DNA of 39,816 nucleotides, taken from positions 1 through 39,816 of the forward strand of contig JABCZZ010000013.1 of NCBI GenBank assembly GCA_013289445.1, in the 5' to 3' direction. The position numbers and the translations under genes are program-made. The DNA is from Alphaproteobacteria bacterium (lineage in GTDB: Bacteria; Pseudomonadota; Alphaproteobacteria; Rickettsiales; JABCZZ01). The notes under the pieces are model-generated. The model had not been told where the DNA came from and did not search any database. It worked only from the letters and a program-made list of their open reading frames with translations. Position 1 is the first letter of the stretch; each line of letters begins with the position of its first letter. This document shows, one piece after another, positions 1 to 9,061 of this stretch.

Positions 1-352
1 TGGCTTCATAGCCCGCCGGCACATCGGGAATATGATCGGGGCTTTCCTCACCGCTATTGGCGGCTTGCTTGCCGGCCTTGATGGCGGCTTCAATCTGTTC
101 AGCATTTTTATCGATGTCGCCCAGATGCTTGGCAATCCTGGGATCCTCTCTTAGCATCAGGATAAGTTCCTCAGCCGCTTCAGGAGAGAGTTTTCTCAGT
201 GCTTCCTCGAGCTTCTTCTGCTCGGGTTCCGCTTGCTTTAATGGCTTTTCCTTTTCCGGCTTCTTATGTGGTTTCTGCGCTACGTGCGCTACCGGGTCCT
301 CGCGCCCTGTGACAGCATTGATATCACCGGACTCTGTCACTAATTTTACCAT
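1..352 (-). CDS. Hypothetical charged protein, N-terminal part (gene runs off the window)
   Basis: An open frame starts at an ATG at 352 and runs uninterrupted to the window edge, giving 117 residues without a stop. The start is preceded by a good ribosome site (AGGAAGGG, about 5 nt upstream). The protein begins MVKLVTESGDINAV and is rich in Lys and Glu. A Lys/Pro/Glu linker at about residues 30-48 is followed by a helical stretch around LSPEAAEELILMLREDP. No signal peptide or membrane segment is visible, so it is probably cytoplasmic. It lies downstream of the Nudix gene on the same strand with a 92 bp gap. I do not recognise the family. Confidence 0.7.
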   Translation of the reverse strand, partial: MVKLVTESGDINAVTGREDPVAHVAQKPHKKPEKEKPLKQAEPEQKKLEEALRKLSPEAAEELILMLREDPRIAKHLGDIDKNAEQIEAAIKAGKQAANSGEESPDHIPDVPAGYEA

Positions 353-444
353 GTCTACCCTTCCTGTTTCTTTTGCGCGTTCGTTACGTCATTTTAGCAG
401 AATTGCACCATTTAGCCATGACAGTTCCATGACATTTGGAACAT

Positions 445-1005
445 TTAAAGCGCACTCAGAAGCCGTTTTACCACTTCCTGCATGATATTGGCATGATCAT
501 CCCTGCCGTCGCGGGCAAATTCTTCAGGCGTCATCCATCGCGTTTCGCTGGTCGTGGCTTCGAATGCGGAAAAATCATTGGTTTGTTTTATCTGTGCCGC
601 AAAAATATGAATAGGCTTTACGATGCCTTTGCTGGCCGAAGTAAAAGTGAATCCTCCGAGGTCAAACATACGCACAATATTGCCGGATTTAAGCCCCACC
701 TCTTCATACCCTTCGCGCAGAGCCGTATCGGTCAGCGATTCATAAAATGACGGATCGGCATAGCGCAGATCGTCGTCACGCATGTCACACCATGCCTCAT
801 TGATAAAGATACGCCGCGTGCCTTTGGCAATCTGGAAAGCAGGATCTCCCAAATGTTTGGCACTGGCCCTTGGTTTCATCGCCAGTATTTTGAGCGCCGG
901 CAGGGCAACAAATGGCACGATGCCGACCTTGGTCACCTGCGGAAAGGCCACATTCGCATCATAAAGTCGGGTAATATCGAAATTTGTTTGGAATTTATCC
1001 TTCAT
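445..1005 (-). CDS. Nudix hydrolase
   Basis: A 186-residue Nudix-fold protein, expected to hydrolyse a nucleoside diphosphate linked to another moiety using a divalent metal. The Nudix helix is visible at about residues 88-106 as E-x7-RE-GY-EE-V-GL. It keeps the REx2EExG core that binds metal. The leading Gly of the classical box is replaced by Ala, and the hydrophobic position after RE is Gly, so the box is somewhat degenerate. The substrate cannot be told from sequence. The start ATG at 1005 has no clear Shine-Dalgarno site. The gene is divergent from the PH-domain gene, with 23 bp between the two starts, so both promoters must overlap in or extend into coding sequence. Confidence 0.85.
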   Translation of the reverse strand: MKDKFQTNFDITRLYDANVAFPQVTKVGIVPFVALPALKILAMKPRASAKHLGDPAFQIAKGTRRIFINEAWCDMRDDDLRYADPSFYESLTDTALREGYEEVGLKSGNIVRMFDLGGFTFTSASKGIVKPIHIFAAQIKQTNDFSAFEATTSETRWMTPEEFARDGRDDHANIMQEVVKRLLSAL

Positions 1006-1028
1006 ATTGGATAGTTCTGTTTATTATT

Positions 1029-1589
1029 ATGAGTTACGTCAAACATATTCTGCTTCCTGACGAGCAGGTGCTCTATGATGGCCATGTCCATCCCAGCGTG
1101 CTCGTTCCTGGCGCGCTTCTTCTGGGTTTTGCCGCATGGATGCTGATGGAAGCCACCAGCAACGGCGAACATTCGCATTCTTTGCTGCTCAGGCTTACCT
1201 TCTTTCTGGCGGATAATTTTCCTTCTACCGCCGGTCTTTACAATACGCTTGAACATTGGCAGGAACGCAGCCCCAACACCGCCATTGAAGTAAAGATCAT
1301 CGCAGGCGGCATTGCGCTGTGGGGATTCAATAAGCTCATGCAGGGCCTTATCCTCATGCAGAGCACCGAGCTCATCGTCACGGACCTGCGTGTCATCGCC
1401 AAAGCCGGCCTGATGACGATTACCACGGTGGAGATGGACAGAAGGCGCATCGCCGGGGTGACGGTGTATCAGACCTTTATTGGCCGCATCATGGGGTATG
1501 GCAATATCTATATCCAGGGATTCACCAGTTCTATCGGCGGACTGCCGGTGATGGTTAATCCGCATCTTGTCGAAAGATTTCTCAGTTGA
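1029..1589 (+). CDS. PH-domain (bPH2/YdbS-like) membrane protein
   Basis: A 186-residue protein with two hydrophobic segments (about residues 23-45 and 90-110). They precede a C-terminal bacterial PH-like domain of the DUF304/YdbS type, recognisable from ELIVTDLRVIAKAGL followed by the RRIAGVTVYQTFIGRIMGYG stretch. Family members are membrane proteins of mostly unknown function. I chose the ATG at 1029 (MSYVKHILLPDE) because an in-frame upstream ATG at 984 lies inside the divergent Nudix gene and adds a segment atypical of the family. The 3' end overlaps the next gene by 4 bp, so this is the first gene of an operon with hisN, the acetyltransferase and trmFO. Confidence 0.8.
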   Translation: MSYVKHILLPDEQVLYDGHVHPSVLVPGALLLGFAAWMLMEATSNGEHSHSLLLRLTFFLADNFPSTAGLYNTLEHWQERSPNTAIEVKIIAGGIALWGFNKLMQGLILMQSTELIVTDLRVIAKAGLMTITTVEMDRRRIAGVTVYQTFIGRIMGYGNIYIQGFTSSIGGLPVMVNPHLVERFLS

Positions 1590-2359
1590 GCGATATACTT
1601 CCGGAATTTGTCGAGTTCGCGCATCTGCTGGCCGATGCCGCGGGGGATGTCATCCGCCCGCTCTTTCGTACCAACGTAGCCGTCGACGTCAAACCAGACG
1701 AAAGCCCGGTGACCATCGCCGACCGGCGCGCCGAACAGGTCATGCGCGAGATGATTATGAAACGCTACCCCGATCACGGTATCTGGGGCGAAGAGGAAGG
1801 CAAATATCAGGCCGACGCTAAATATTGCTGGGTGCTCGATCCGGTGGACGGCACCAAGTCCTTCATTGCGGGGATGGCCACCTTCGGCACGCTTATTTCG
1901 CTGGTGAGACTTGGCATTCCCGTGCTCGGAGTTATCGACCAGCCCATCCAAAAGGAACGCTGGATCGGCGGCGCCCACCTTCCTTCGACGCTTAACGCCA
2001 ATCCGGTGCGCGTACGCAGCTGCCCAAAACTGTCTCTGGCCACACTCAGCACCACTTCACCCCATCTCTTCAGTGCAGAAGATAAGGTGAAATTCGAACA
2101 TGTGCAAAAGAAGGTTCGTTACACGGTCTATGGCTATGACTGCTACGCTTATGCTCAGCTGGCGAGCGGCGCTATCGACGCTGTGATTGAAACCGACCTC
2201 AAGCCGCATGACTTCTGTGCCCTGCGCCCGGTCATTGAGAGCGCCGGAGGTATCATTACCGACTGGCAAGGCAGACCGCTGACCTTTGTGTCCGACGGGC
2301 GCGTCGTTGCGGCAGGCGATAAGAAGACGCATGAGGAAATCCTCATTACGCTTAGTTGA
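1586..2359 (+). CDS. hisN: Histidinol-phosphatase, inositol monophosphatase family
   Basis: A 257-residue member of the metal-dependent inositol monophosphatase superfamily. Metal-binding motifs are visible: WGEEEG at residues 67-72, DPVDGTKSF at 85-93, and a late D-L-K-P-H-D motif near residue 205. The DLKPHDFCALRPVIESAGG arrangement matches HisN-type histidinol-phosphate phosphatases, which perform the penultimate dephosphorylation in histidine biosynthesis, better than true inositol or CysQ phosphatases. The start is a TTG at 1586 overlapping the stop of the PH-domain gene. The alignment-rich N-terminus begins soon after it and no upstream ATG exists in frame. A related phosphomonoester specificity cannot be excluded. 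Confidence 0.85.
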   Translation: MSDILPEFVEFAHLLADAAGDVIRPLFRTNVAVDVKPDESPVTIADRRAEQVMREMIMKRYPDHGIWGEEEGKYQADAKYCWVLDPVDGTKSFIAGMATFGTLISLVRLGIPVLGVIDQPIQKERWIGGAHLPSTLNANPVRVRSCPKLSLATLSTTSPHLFSAEDKVKFEHVQKKVRYTVYGYDCYAYAQLASGAIDAVIETDLKPHDFCALRPVIESAGGIITDWQGRPLTFVSDGRVVAAGDKKTHEEILITLS

Positions 2360-2364
2360 TTCAT

Positions 2365-2850
2365 ATGATCCGCCTGCTCACCCAAGATGATTTTACCATC
2401 TGGAAAGCCATCCGGCTTGAAGCATTGAAAGAACATCCGCAAGCCTTCAGCGGCTCATATGAAGAGGAGTCACTCAGAAGTGATGAAGAATGGAAAAAGA
2501 GATTAAAAGACAGCTGTGTGTTTGCCTATTTTGACAATAATAAAATAGCCGGCGTGGTAGGCTATTATCCGCATCAGGTAAAAAAGGACGCGCACCGCGC
2601 CGAGGTTTACACGACCTATCTGCAAAGCAACAGCCGCAATAAAGGCGTGATGAGCGCGTTAATTCAAGCACTTGCGGAACATGCGCGCAAAAGCGGTATT
2701 GAACAGCTGGAACTGGATGTAACGGCCCATCTCAGCGAGGCAAAGAAATGTTATGAACGCAACGGTTTTACTGTTTACGGCACCAAGCCTCGCACGTTAA
2801 AGATAGCCGGCAAATATTACGACACCTTAATGATGATAAAATACTTATGA
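2365..2850 (+). CDS. GNAT family N-acetyltransferase
   Basis: A 161-residue acetyl-CoA-dependent transferase of the GNAT fold. The acetyl-CoA-binding region is visible around [20 protein letters not shown], where the usual Q/RxxGxG/A loop reads RNKGVM. The C-terminal [10 protein letters not shown] segment, the hallmark last helix and strand, follows. The acetylated substrate is unknown. An in-frame TTG at 2356 overlaps the hisN stop. The ATG at 2365 is preferred because it is ATG and the fold starts with IRLLTQDD directly after it. The gene ends in a 4 bp ATGA overlap with trmFO, indicating translational coupling. Confidence 0.85.
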   Translation: MIRLLTQDDFTIWKAIRLEALKEHPQAFSGSYEEESLRSDEEWKKRLKDSCVFAYFDNNKIAGVVGYYPHQVKKDAHRAEVYTTYLQSNSRNKGVMSALIQALAEHARKSGIEQLELDVTAHLSEAKKCYERNGFTVYGTKPRTLKIAGKYYDTLMMIKYL

Positions 2851-4166
2851 GCACTGTGCATATTATCGGCAGCGGATTGGCAGGCAGCGAAGCGGCATGG
2901 CAGGCTGCTGAAGCGGGCCGCGATGTCGTTATCCACGAAATGCGCCCGGTAAAGAAGACCGAAGCGCATCATACCGACAAATGCGCTGAGCTTGTCTGCT
3001 CCAATTCATTTCGTTCGGACGATGCAACGAATAACGCCGTGGGTCTGCTGCATGAAGAAATGCGCCGCTGCGGTTCACTCATCCTGCGCGAAGGCGACAA
3101 GCACAAGGTGCCGGCAGGCAGCGCACTTGCGGTAGACCGTGAGGGGTTTTCTCAGGGTGTTACAGAGGCTCTCAGCAGCCATCCGCGCATAAAATTTGTC
3201 CGCGAAGAGATTGCATACCTGCCTCCGGCGGAATGGGGCGAAGTGATTATCGCCACCGGGCCGCTCACCTCATCAGCACTTTCCGATTCCATTCTCAAAG
3301 TCACGGGGGAAGCCTATCTTGCCTTCTTTGATGCGATTGCGCCTATTGCGCTCAAAGAAAGTATCGATATGAACGTGGCATGGTTTCAGTCGCGTTACGA
3401 CAAAGGCGAAGGCGCCGATTACATCAATTGCCCCATGACGCAGGAGCAGTATTACGCTTTTATTGATGCGCTTATTGCCGGAGAAAAAACCGAGTTCAAG
3501 GAATGGGAAAAAACTACGCCTTATTTCGAAGGCTGCCTGCCGATTGAAGTCATGGCCATGCGTGGCAAGGAAACACTGGCATATGGCCCGATGAAACCGG
3601 TAGGCCTCACCAATCCTCACAGCAACACGCCGCATTATGTCGTGGTGCAGCTGCGTCAGGACAATAAACTTGGCACCTTATTTAATATGGTGGGTTTTCA
3701 GACCAAGCTTAAATATGGTGAGCAACAACGCATCTTCCGCAGCATACCCGGTCTTGAAAATGCCGAATTCGTTCGCCTGGGCGGGCTGCATCGCAATACC
3801 TTCATCAATAGCCCGAAATTGCTTTCGCCAGATTTGCGCCTGAAAGCCGCACCGCATATGCGCTTTGCCGGACAAATCACCGGCGTGGAAGGTTATGTGG
3901 AAAGCGCGGCGATAGGGTTGCTCGCCGGAAGATTTGCTGCCGGAAATACTGCGCTGCCGCCCGTTACCACTGCGCTGGGTGCGTTGCTGGGCCATATCAC
4001 GCAGGGAGCGGAAAGTAAAAGCTTCCAGCCGATGAACGTCAATTTCGGCTTATTCCCGCCCCTGCCCGGCAAAGTGCGCAAAGATAGCCGCGCGCAGAAT
4101 ATGTCGGCAAGAGCGCTGGGCGACCTGAGCGGGTGGCTTGGTGATAAGTCGCTGTCGGTAGCGTAA
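2847..4166 (+). CDS. trmFO: Methylenetetrahydrofolate--tRNA-(uracil-5-)-methyltransferase TrmFO
   Basis: A 439-residue FAD- and folate-dependent enzyme that makes 5-methyluridine-54 in the tRNA T-loop. The N-terminal dinucleotide-binding motif [10 protein letters not shown] is at residues 8-17. Both Cys positions known to matter in the family are present: C51 in CSNSFRSD and C230 in [13 protein letters not shown]. Length fits the family (about 435-480). The gene shares an ATGA overlap with the upstream acetyltransferase and ends directly against the convergent PAS-domain gene with no spacer. TrmFO rather than SAM-dependent TrmA is found in many Gram-positives and alphaproteobacteria, consistent with the inferred taxon. 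Confidence 0.95.
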   Translation: MSTVHIIGSGLAGSEAAWQAAEAGRDVVIHEMRPVKKTEAHHTDKCAELVCSNSFRSDDATNNAVGLLHEEMRRCGSLILREGDKHKVPAGSALAVDREGFSQGVTEALSSHPRIKFVREEIAYLPPAEWGEVIIATGPLTSSALSDSILKVTGEAYLAFFDAIAPIALKESIDMNVAWFQSRYDKGEGADYINCPMTQEQYYAFIDALIAGEKTEFKEWEKTTPYFEGCLPIEVMAMRGKETLAYGPMKPVGLTNPHSNTPHYVVVQLRQDNKLGTLFNMVGFQTKLKYGEQQRIFRSIPGLENAEFVRLGGLHRNTFINSPKLLSPDLRLKAAPHMRFAGQITGVEGYVESAAIGLLAGRFAAGNTALPPVTTALGALLGHITQGAESKSFQPMNVNFGLFPPLPGKVRKDSRAQNMSARALGDLSGWLGDKSLSVA

Positions 4167-5207
4167 CTATTTTTCTTCTTTGGGAATCCTGCGACGCTCT
4201 TTTTTGCGCCGTTCCATTTCAATCGGCAGATCTTCCTTACGGCGATCCGGCTCCTCGATACGACGCTCATGCGTCACCACCAGCTGCACTGAATTATGCG
4301 AACTCTGCCTGAGGCTGGCGACGAATTCTTCGCACTTCTCGAGCACTTCCGTCTCTTTGATTTTTCCATCAATCTGGGCAAAGCCAATATTAACCTGCGC
4401 TACCAGCTCTTCCCTGGGCGAAACCGGCATCGGGCTTACGCTAATGGCCCAGCGCAGGCGATTGAGCACCATGCGGGCGGGCTCCTGCGGCGCATCGATA
4501 AGAATAATGCCCAACGACCGCTCTGAAAGCGTGCCTACGGTATCTTCCGCACGCAGCTTAAGTTTGCAGATCTGACCTATATGCTGGTGTAGTTTAAAGC
4601 AGGTTTCCTGCGTACGCTGGGCGCGCAGCATATCGTAATTATTGATCTCGATGATGGCGAATGACGCCGAGATTTCACTGTTGCGCACGTGGTAGACAAT
4701 CAGCTCGATATCCTTAAGCAGAGAAAGGCGATTGGCAAGCCCCGTGCGCTCGTCAATAATCTCATGGCCCTTGAAATTCTCGCGCAACACTTCACGAAAC
4801 GCATTGGTCTTGCGCAGCTTTTCTTCATCGATAAGCACCAGGTGAAACCACGGGTTATGATCGATGGCCTCGCCGCGTATGATGCGCAACTTGAATTCCG
4901 CCTCACGCCCGTCACTGCATTTGACTGAAAAATTACGTATCTTGTTAAGAACGGCCAGCAAATCGTTCTGATCGTCTTCATATTCCACAAATTCGCTAAT
5001 CGTGCTGGCCACACGTTCAGGCAGGAGGTGTGCCAGTTCCTTACCCACCAGCTCGCTGTTGGAAAAGCCGAAAACCCGGCTGGCTTCGTCGTTGACCGCT
5101 GCTATCTCGATTATTTTCTTGGTATTGTTCTGGCAAACAATGATGATGGCATCGGACTTGCGGTAAGAGCTGAGAATCTGAGCAGGATTGATCGGTAAAC
5201 TGGTCAT
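4167..5207 (-). CDS. PAS domain protein with degenerate GGDEF-like domain
   Basis: A 346-residue soluble protein. A PAS sensor domain spans about residues 16-130 (NDEASRVFGFSNSELVGKEL). It is followed by a region with the layout of a diguanylate cyclase domain, starting with DERTGLANRLSLLKDIE. Where the catalytic GG(D/E)EF loop should stand, the sequence reads TVGTLSERSLGIIL, so cyclase activity is unlikely. A 30-residue tail of Arg, Lys and Glu closes the protein. The ATG at 5207 is preferred over an upstream TTG at 5228. The gene meets trmFO tail to tail and is divergent from sdhE. It could be a c-di-GMP or nucleotide-binding regulator; this is inference. Confidence 0.75.
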   Translation of the reverse strand: MTSLPINPAQILSSYRKSDAIIIVCQNNTKKIIEIAAVNDEASRVFGFSNSELVGKELAHLLPERVASTISEFVEYEDDQNDLLAVLNKIRNFSVKCSDGREAEFKLRIIRGEAIDHNPWFHLVLIDEEKLRKTNAFREVLRENFKGHEIIDERTGLANRLSLLKDIELIVYHVRNSEISASFAIIEINNYDMLRAQRTQETCFKLHQHIGQICKLKLRAEDTVGTLSERSLGIILIDAPQEPARMVLNRLRWAISVSPMPVSPREELVAQVNIGFAQIDGKIKETEVLEKCEEFVASLRQSSHNSVQLVVTHERRIEEPDRRKEDLPIEMERRKKERRRIPKEEK

Positions 5208-5281
5208 GGCCGTCCATGGTAGTGACAAAGCATGATAATTGTATTAACACCGGGCGGACGATTTGTCTAAAGGGATTGTAA

Positions 5282-5536
5282 ATGACTGAGCAAACCCGCC
5301 TTAAACGGCTGTACTTTCGCAGCGCGCACCGCGGTTCCAAAGAAACGGATCTCATCCTTGGGCCTTATGCAGCCGCGCGCCTTGCAACGATGGACAGCGC
5401 AGCACTCGATGAATTTGAACGATTCTTAAATGAAGAAGACAACGACATCTGGGATTGGGTATCGGGCAAATCCTCTCCCGAAGATGGAAGCTATAGCATT
5501 TTGATCGCAGACCTCAGAAAGCAATATGCGCTTTAA
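5282..5536 (+). CDS. sdhE: FAD assembly factor SdhE
   Basis: An 84-residue protein of the SdhE/YgfY/Sdh5 family, which promotes covalent attachment of FAD to succinate dehydrogenase flavoprotein. The signature RGxxE is present as R17-G-S-K-E21. The following small helical bundle (ALDEFERFLNEEDNDIWDW) is typical. The ATG at 5282 has an AAGGGA ribosome site about 8 nt upstream. The last 11 bp overlap the start of mfd, so the two are co-transcribed and probably coupled. An sdhE-mfd pairing is common in alphaproteobacteria, as I recall it. Confidence 0.93.
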   Translation: MTEQTRLKRLYFRSAHRGSKETDLILGPYAAARLATMDSAALDEFERFLNEEDNDIWDWVSGKSSPEDGSYSILIADLRKQYAL

Positions 5537-8500
5537 CCCCGAATGGCTGGAACTTTCCCGCAAAAGCGAATTGGGCGGCATCCCGCGCGGCACGGAGTGC
5601 TATGTGCTCGCCAGCGCCATTAAAGCCAGCACGCGTGATATTCTTTACATCGCTGCCAGTGACCGTGAAATGGAAACGGTACATACCGGCCTTACATTCT
5701 TTGCCCATGGCGTGGAAGTCATCAGCCTGCCAGCCTGGGATTGTCTGCCTTATGATCGCGCATCACCCAATTCTGTCGCACTTGCTGAACGCATCATCGC
5801 GCTTTCGCAGCTACTCACACCCTCGGCAGCGCCGCGCATCATCCTTACTACTGTCAATGCTGCACTTCAGAAGCTGCCACCCGCAAGCGCGCTCAAACAT
5901 GCGCAGTTTCGCCTGCAGGTCGGCACGCCACTGGCCTATGACGCACTCATTCACTTTCTCAGCGAAAATGGATACAGACGCGCGAGCACGGCGATGGAAA
6001 CCGGCGAATTTGCCGCACGTGGCAATATCATCGATATTATTCCACCCGGCAGCGAGGAAGGCATAAGGCTGGATGCATTTGGCGATACACTTGAGTCGAT
6101 TCGACGGTTTGATCCCCTCTCTCAACGCAGTAAGGATACGCACAGCGAAATAACATTGCATGCGGCAAGCGAAGTAATCCTGAATCCCGTCACTACCGAA
6201 CGTTTCCGCCAGAAATACCGCGAATTGTTTGGTGCGAACACCGACAGTGATCCGCTTTACGAAGCCATCTCGCAGCAGCGCAGTTACGGTGGCATGGAAC
6301 ATCTGCTGCCGCTTTTTTACGACAGGCTTGAGACGATTTTCAGCTATGCGCCGGATGCGGTTATTATGCGCGGCGCACAGGCCGATATGGCAGCGCAGGA
6401 GCGTTTTGAGCTGACGCAGGAATATTACGACGCGCGCAAAAATGCGCCGCGCATGAAAAAATACGGCACGCCGGATTATCACGCATTGCCGCCGGATGCA
6501 TTGTATCTCACAACCTATGACTGGCAGGCGCAAAATGATAAACGCACTGTCATCACGCTTAATCCGTTTGTAGCGACCGAAGAGGGCGCAGCGCTTATTC
6601 TGCACCCCGGCAGGAATTTTGCTTCGCGCCAGCTCAGCGGTGAAGCGTTGTTTGAGGAACTTAAAACGTATATTGCGCAGGCACACAGTAAAGGCAGAAG
6701 CGCTGTCATCACCTGCTATTCGCAAGGCAGCCGTGAGCGTATCGCCGGTATATTGCACGAGCATAACATGCATCCGCTGCGCCTCGAATCATTCGGGGCT
6801 CTTTCCGAGATCCGCGGCAAGACTGTGGGGCTTGTCATCCTTGCAATTGAACAGGGGTTTGAAACCGAAACTCTGGCGCTCATCAGCGAGCAGGATCTTT
6901 TCGGCGAACGTATCATCCGCATAAAGCCAAAGCGCAAAAAGTCCGAACATTTCCTTGCGGAGGCTGCCAACTTCACACCCGGCGAGCTGGTGGTGCACCG
7001 TGAACATGGAATCGGACGTTTTGAAGGGCTGGTGCTGCTTGACGTGCTGGGCGCGCAGCATGATTGCCTTAAGCTTATATATGAAGGGGACGACAAGCTT
7101 TTTTTACCGGTGGAAAATATTGATTTGCTCTCGCGTTTCGGCAGCGAAGAGGAAGGCGCAAAGCTCGACAAGCTCGGTAGCGCATCATGGCAGTCGCGCA
7201 AGGCAAAGCTTAAAGAACGCATCACACTGGCTGCCGAAGAACTGATTGCCACCGCCGCAGCGCGTAGCGTGGGCGAGGCCACGCCGTTTACTACCCCGCA
7301 GGGGCTATACGAGGAATTCTCTGCCCGCTTCCCTTACGCTGAAACCGACGATCAGGCCAAGGCTATCGATAATGTACTATCCGACATCGCCTCGGGCAGG
7401 CCCACGGACAGACTGGTCTGCGGTGACGTCGGCTTTGGCAAGACCGAGGTAGCGCTGCGCGCAGCCTTTGTCGCCGCCTCCGCCAGCAATGAAATCGGCA
7501 AGGTGCAGGTGGCCATTGTCTGTCCCACCACATTGCTAGCGCGCCAACACTATCATACGTTCATTACGCGTTTTGCCGGATTGCCCTTCGCCATCCGCCA
7601 GATATCTCGTCTCAGCTCAGCGGCAGAAAACAAAAAAACGCTCGCAGGACTTGAAGACGGCAGCATCGATATCGTCATCGGCACGCATGCGCTGCTAGGC
7701 AAGAGCGTGAAGTTCAAGAATCTCGGTTTGCTGGTCATCGACGAAGAACAGCATTTCGGCGTCGCGCAGAAAGAAAAACTCAAATCGCTTAAAAGCAATA
7801 TCCATGTACTCACCCTTTCGGCAACGCCCATTCCGCGCACCATGCAACTGGCGCTCTCAGGTGTGCGCGAACTCAGCATTATCGCCACACCGCCGGTAGA
7901 CCGTCTTGCGGTACGTACGTTCGTAACCCCCTTTGATCCGGTGATGATCCGCGAAGCCATTCTGCGTGAACATCATCGTGGCGGAAAAATATTTTATGTT
8001 ACACCGCGTATCGAATACATGGCCGAACTGCAGCAGGTGCTACGCGAGCTGGTGCCTGAAATCAAAGTCGCCATCGCTCACGGCCAGATGGCTGCCGGCG
8101 AGCTCGATGACGTAATGAATGCTTTTTATGAAGGCAAATTCGACTTGCTGCTTTCCACCAGCATTGTGGAGTCCGGTCTTGATATCCCGACCGCCAACAC
8201 CATCATCGTCGATCGCGCCCAGCTGTTTGGCTTGTCACAGCTCTATCAGTTGCGCGGGCGCGTGGGCCGCAGCAAGACCCGCGCTTATGCCTATTACACC
8301 CTGCCGCATCACCGCACGCTGAGCCATGCCGCGACGCGCAGGCTGGAAGTGATGCAGACGTTGGATAGTCTGGGTGCGGGCTTCACACTCGCCAGCCACG
8401 ATATGGACATACGCGGCTTTGGCAATCTGCTGGGCGAAGAACAGTCGGGCCATGTGCGCGAAGTCGGCATCGAACTTTACCAGCAGATGCTCGAGGAAGC

Positions 8501-9002
8501 GGTGGCCACCGCCAAAACCAGCCAGCAAGGGGCTCCCGCTGCCACGACGGACACATGGAGCCCGCAGATCAATCTCGGCATGACGGTGCTTATTCCCGAA
8601 ACCTATGTGCTCGATCTGGAATTGCGCCTCAGCCTCTATCGTCGCGCAGCCTCGCTGGCCGATGAAGAGGAAATTCATTCTTTTGCCGCTGAACTCATTG
8701 ACCGTTTCGGCGCCTTACCGCAGGAAACCGAACATCTGCTCGCGGTGGTGCGCTTAAAGCAGCTCTGCCTGCAGGCCGGGGTGGAACGCATTGATGCCGG
8801 GCCCAAAGGTGCCGTGCTTTCTTTCCGCAAGAACAGTTTTGCCCGCCCTGAGAAACTTCTTGCCTATATCGCCGCCAATACCGCACGTGCGAAACTACGC
8901 CCCGATCACAAGCTGGTGCTCATGCGCGAATGGAATGATACGGCGGCAAAGCTCGAAGGCGTGCGCGACTCCATTTCAGAAATCGCGCAGCTGGCGGCCT
9001 AG
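5526..9002 (+). CDS. mfd: Transcription-repair coupling factor Mfd
   Basis: An 1158-residue DNA translocase that removes RNA polymerase stalled at lesions and recruits UvrA. The N-terminal third is UvrB-like. An RNA-polymerase-interacting domain follows around HREHGIGRFEGLVLLD (near residues 490-505). The motor has Walker A GDVGFGKTE at 633-641 and DEEQ at 739-742. Also present are the motif III region SATPIPRTMQLALSG and the motif VI region QLYQLRGRVGRS. A TRCF C-terminal regulatory domain completes the protein. Length equals that of typical Mfd. The start lies inside the sdhE 3' end. Confidence 0.97.
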   Translation: MRFNPEWLELSRKSELGGIPRGTECYVLASAIKASTRDILYIAASDREMETVHTGLTFFAHGVEVISLPAWDCLPYDRASPNSVALAERIIALSQLLTPSAAPRIILTTVNAALQKLPPASALKHAQFRLQVGTPLAYDALIHFLSENGYRRASTAMETGEFAARGNIIDIIPPGSEEGIRLDAFGDTLESIRRFDPLSQRSKDTHSEITLHAASEVILNPVTTERFRQKYRELFGANTDSDPLYEAISQQRSYGGMEHLLPLFYDRLETIFSYAPDAVIMRGAQADMAAQERFELTQEYYDARKNAPRMKKYGTPDYHALPPDALYLTTYDWQAQNDKRTVITLNPFVATEEGAALILHPGRNFASRQLSGEALFEELKTYIAQAHSKGRSAVITCYSQGSRERIAGILHEHNMHPLRLESFGALSEIRGKTVGLVILAIEQGFETETLALISEQDLFGERIIRIKPKRKKSEHFLAEAANFTPGELVVHREHGIGRFEGLVLLDVLGAQHDCLKLIYEGDDKLFLPVENIDLLSRFGSEEEGAKLDKLGSASWQSRKAKLKERITLAAEELIATAAARSVGEATPFTTPQGLYEEFSARFPYAETDDQAKAIDNVLSDIASGRPTDRLVCGDVGFGKTEVALRAAFVAASASNEIGKVQVAIVCPTTLLARQHYHTFITRFAGLPFAIRQISRLSSAAENKKTLAGLEDGSIDIVIGTHALLGKSVKFKNLGLLVIDEEQHFGVAQKEKLKSLKSNIHVLTLSATPIPRTMQLALSGVRELSIIATPPVDRLAVRTFVTPFDPVMIREAILREHHRGGKIFYVTPRIEYMAELQQVLRELVPEIKVAIAHGQMAAGELDDVMNAFYEGKFDLLLSTSIVESGLDIPTANTIIVDRAQLFGLSQLYQLRGRVGRSKTRAYAYYTLPHHRTLSHAATRRLEVMQTLDSLGAGFTLASHDMDIRGFGNLLGEEQSGHVREVGIELYQQMLEEAVATAKTSQQGAPAATTDTWSPQINLGMTVLIPETYVLDLELRLSLYRRAASLADEEEIHSFAAELIDRFGALPQETEHLLAVVRLKQLCLQAGVERIDAGPKGAVLSFRKNSFARPEKLLAYIAANTARAKLRPDHKLVLMREWNDTAAKLEGVRDSISEIAQLAA

Positions 9003-9061
9003 CATAATCTGAGTAGTTTCAGGCTCTTTACTCCTGAGTGCTTCCGCGATAGGTTGCCCCC

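Noticed and set aside
424..442. Inverted repeat GTTCCA-N7-TGGAAC downstream of the Nudix gene
   Set aside because: Only 6 bp arms and no T-run; too weak for a terminator and easily due to chance.
57..485. A 142-residue plus-strand frame at the left edge
   Set aside because: It is antisense to a better-supported minus-strand gene with a good ribosome site; its Ser/Cys-rich product looks non-coding.
5811..6773. A 320-residue minus-strand frame inside mfd
   Set aside because: Antisense shadow of a certain gene, with basic non-coding-like composition.
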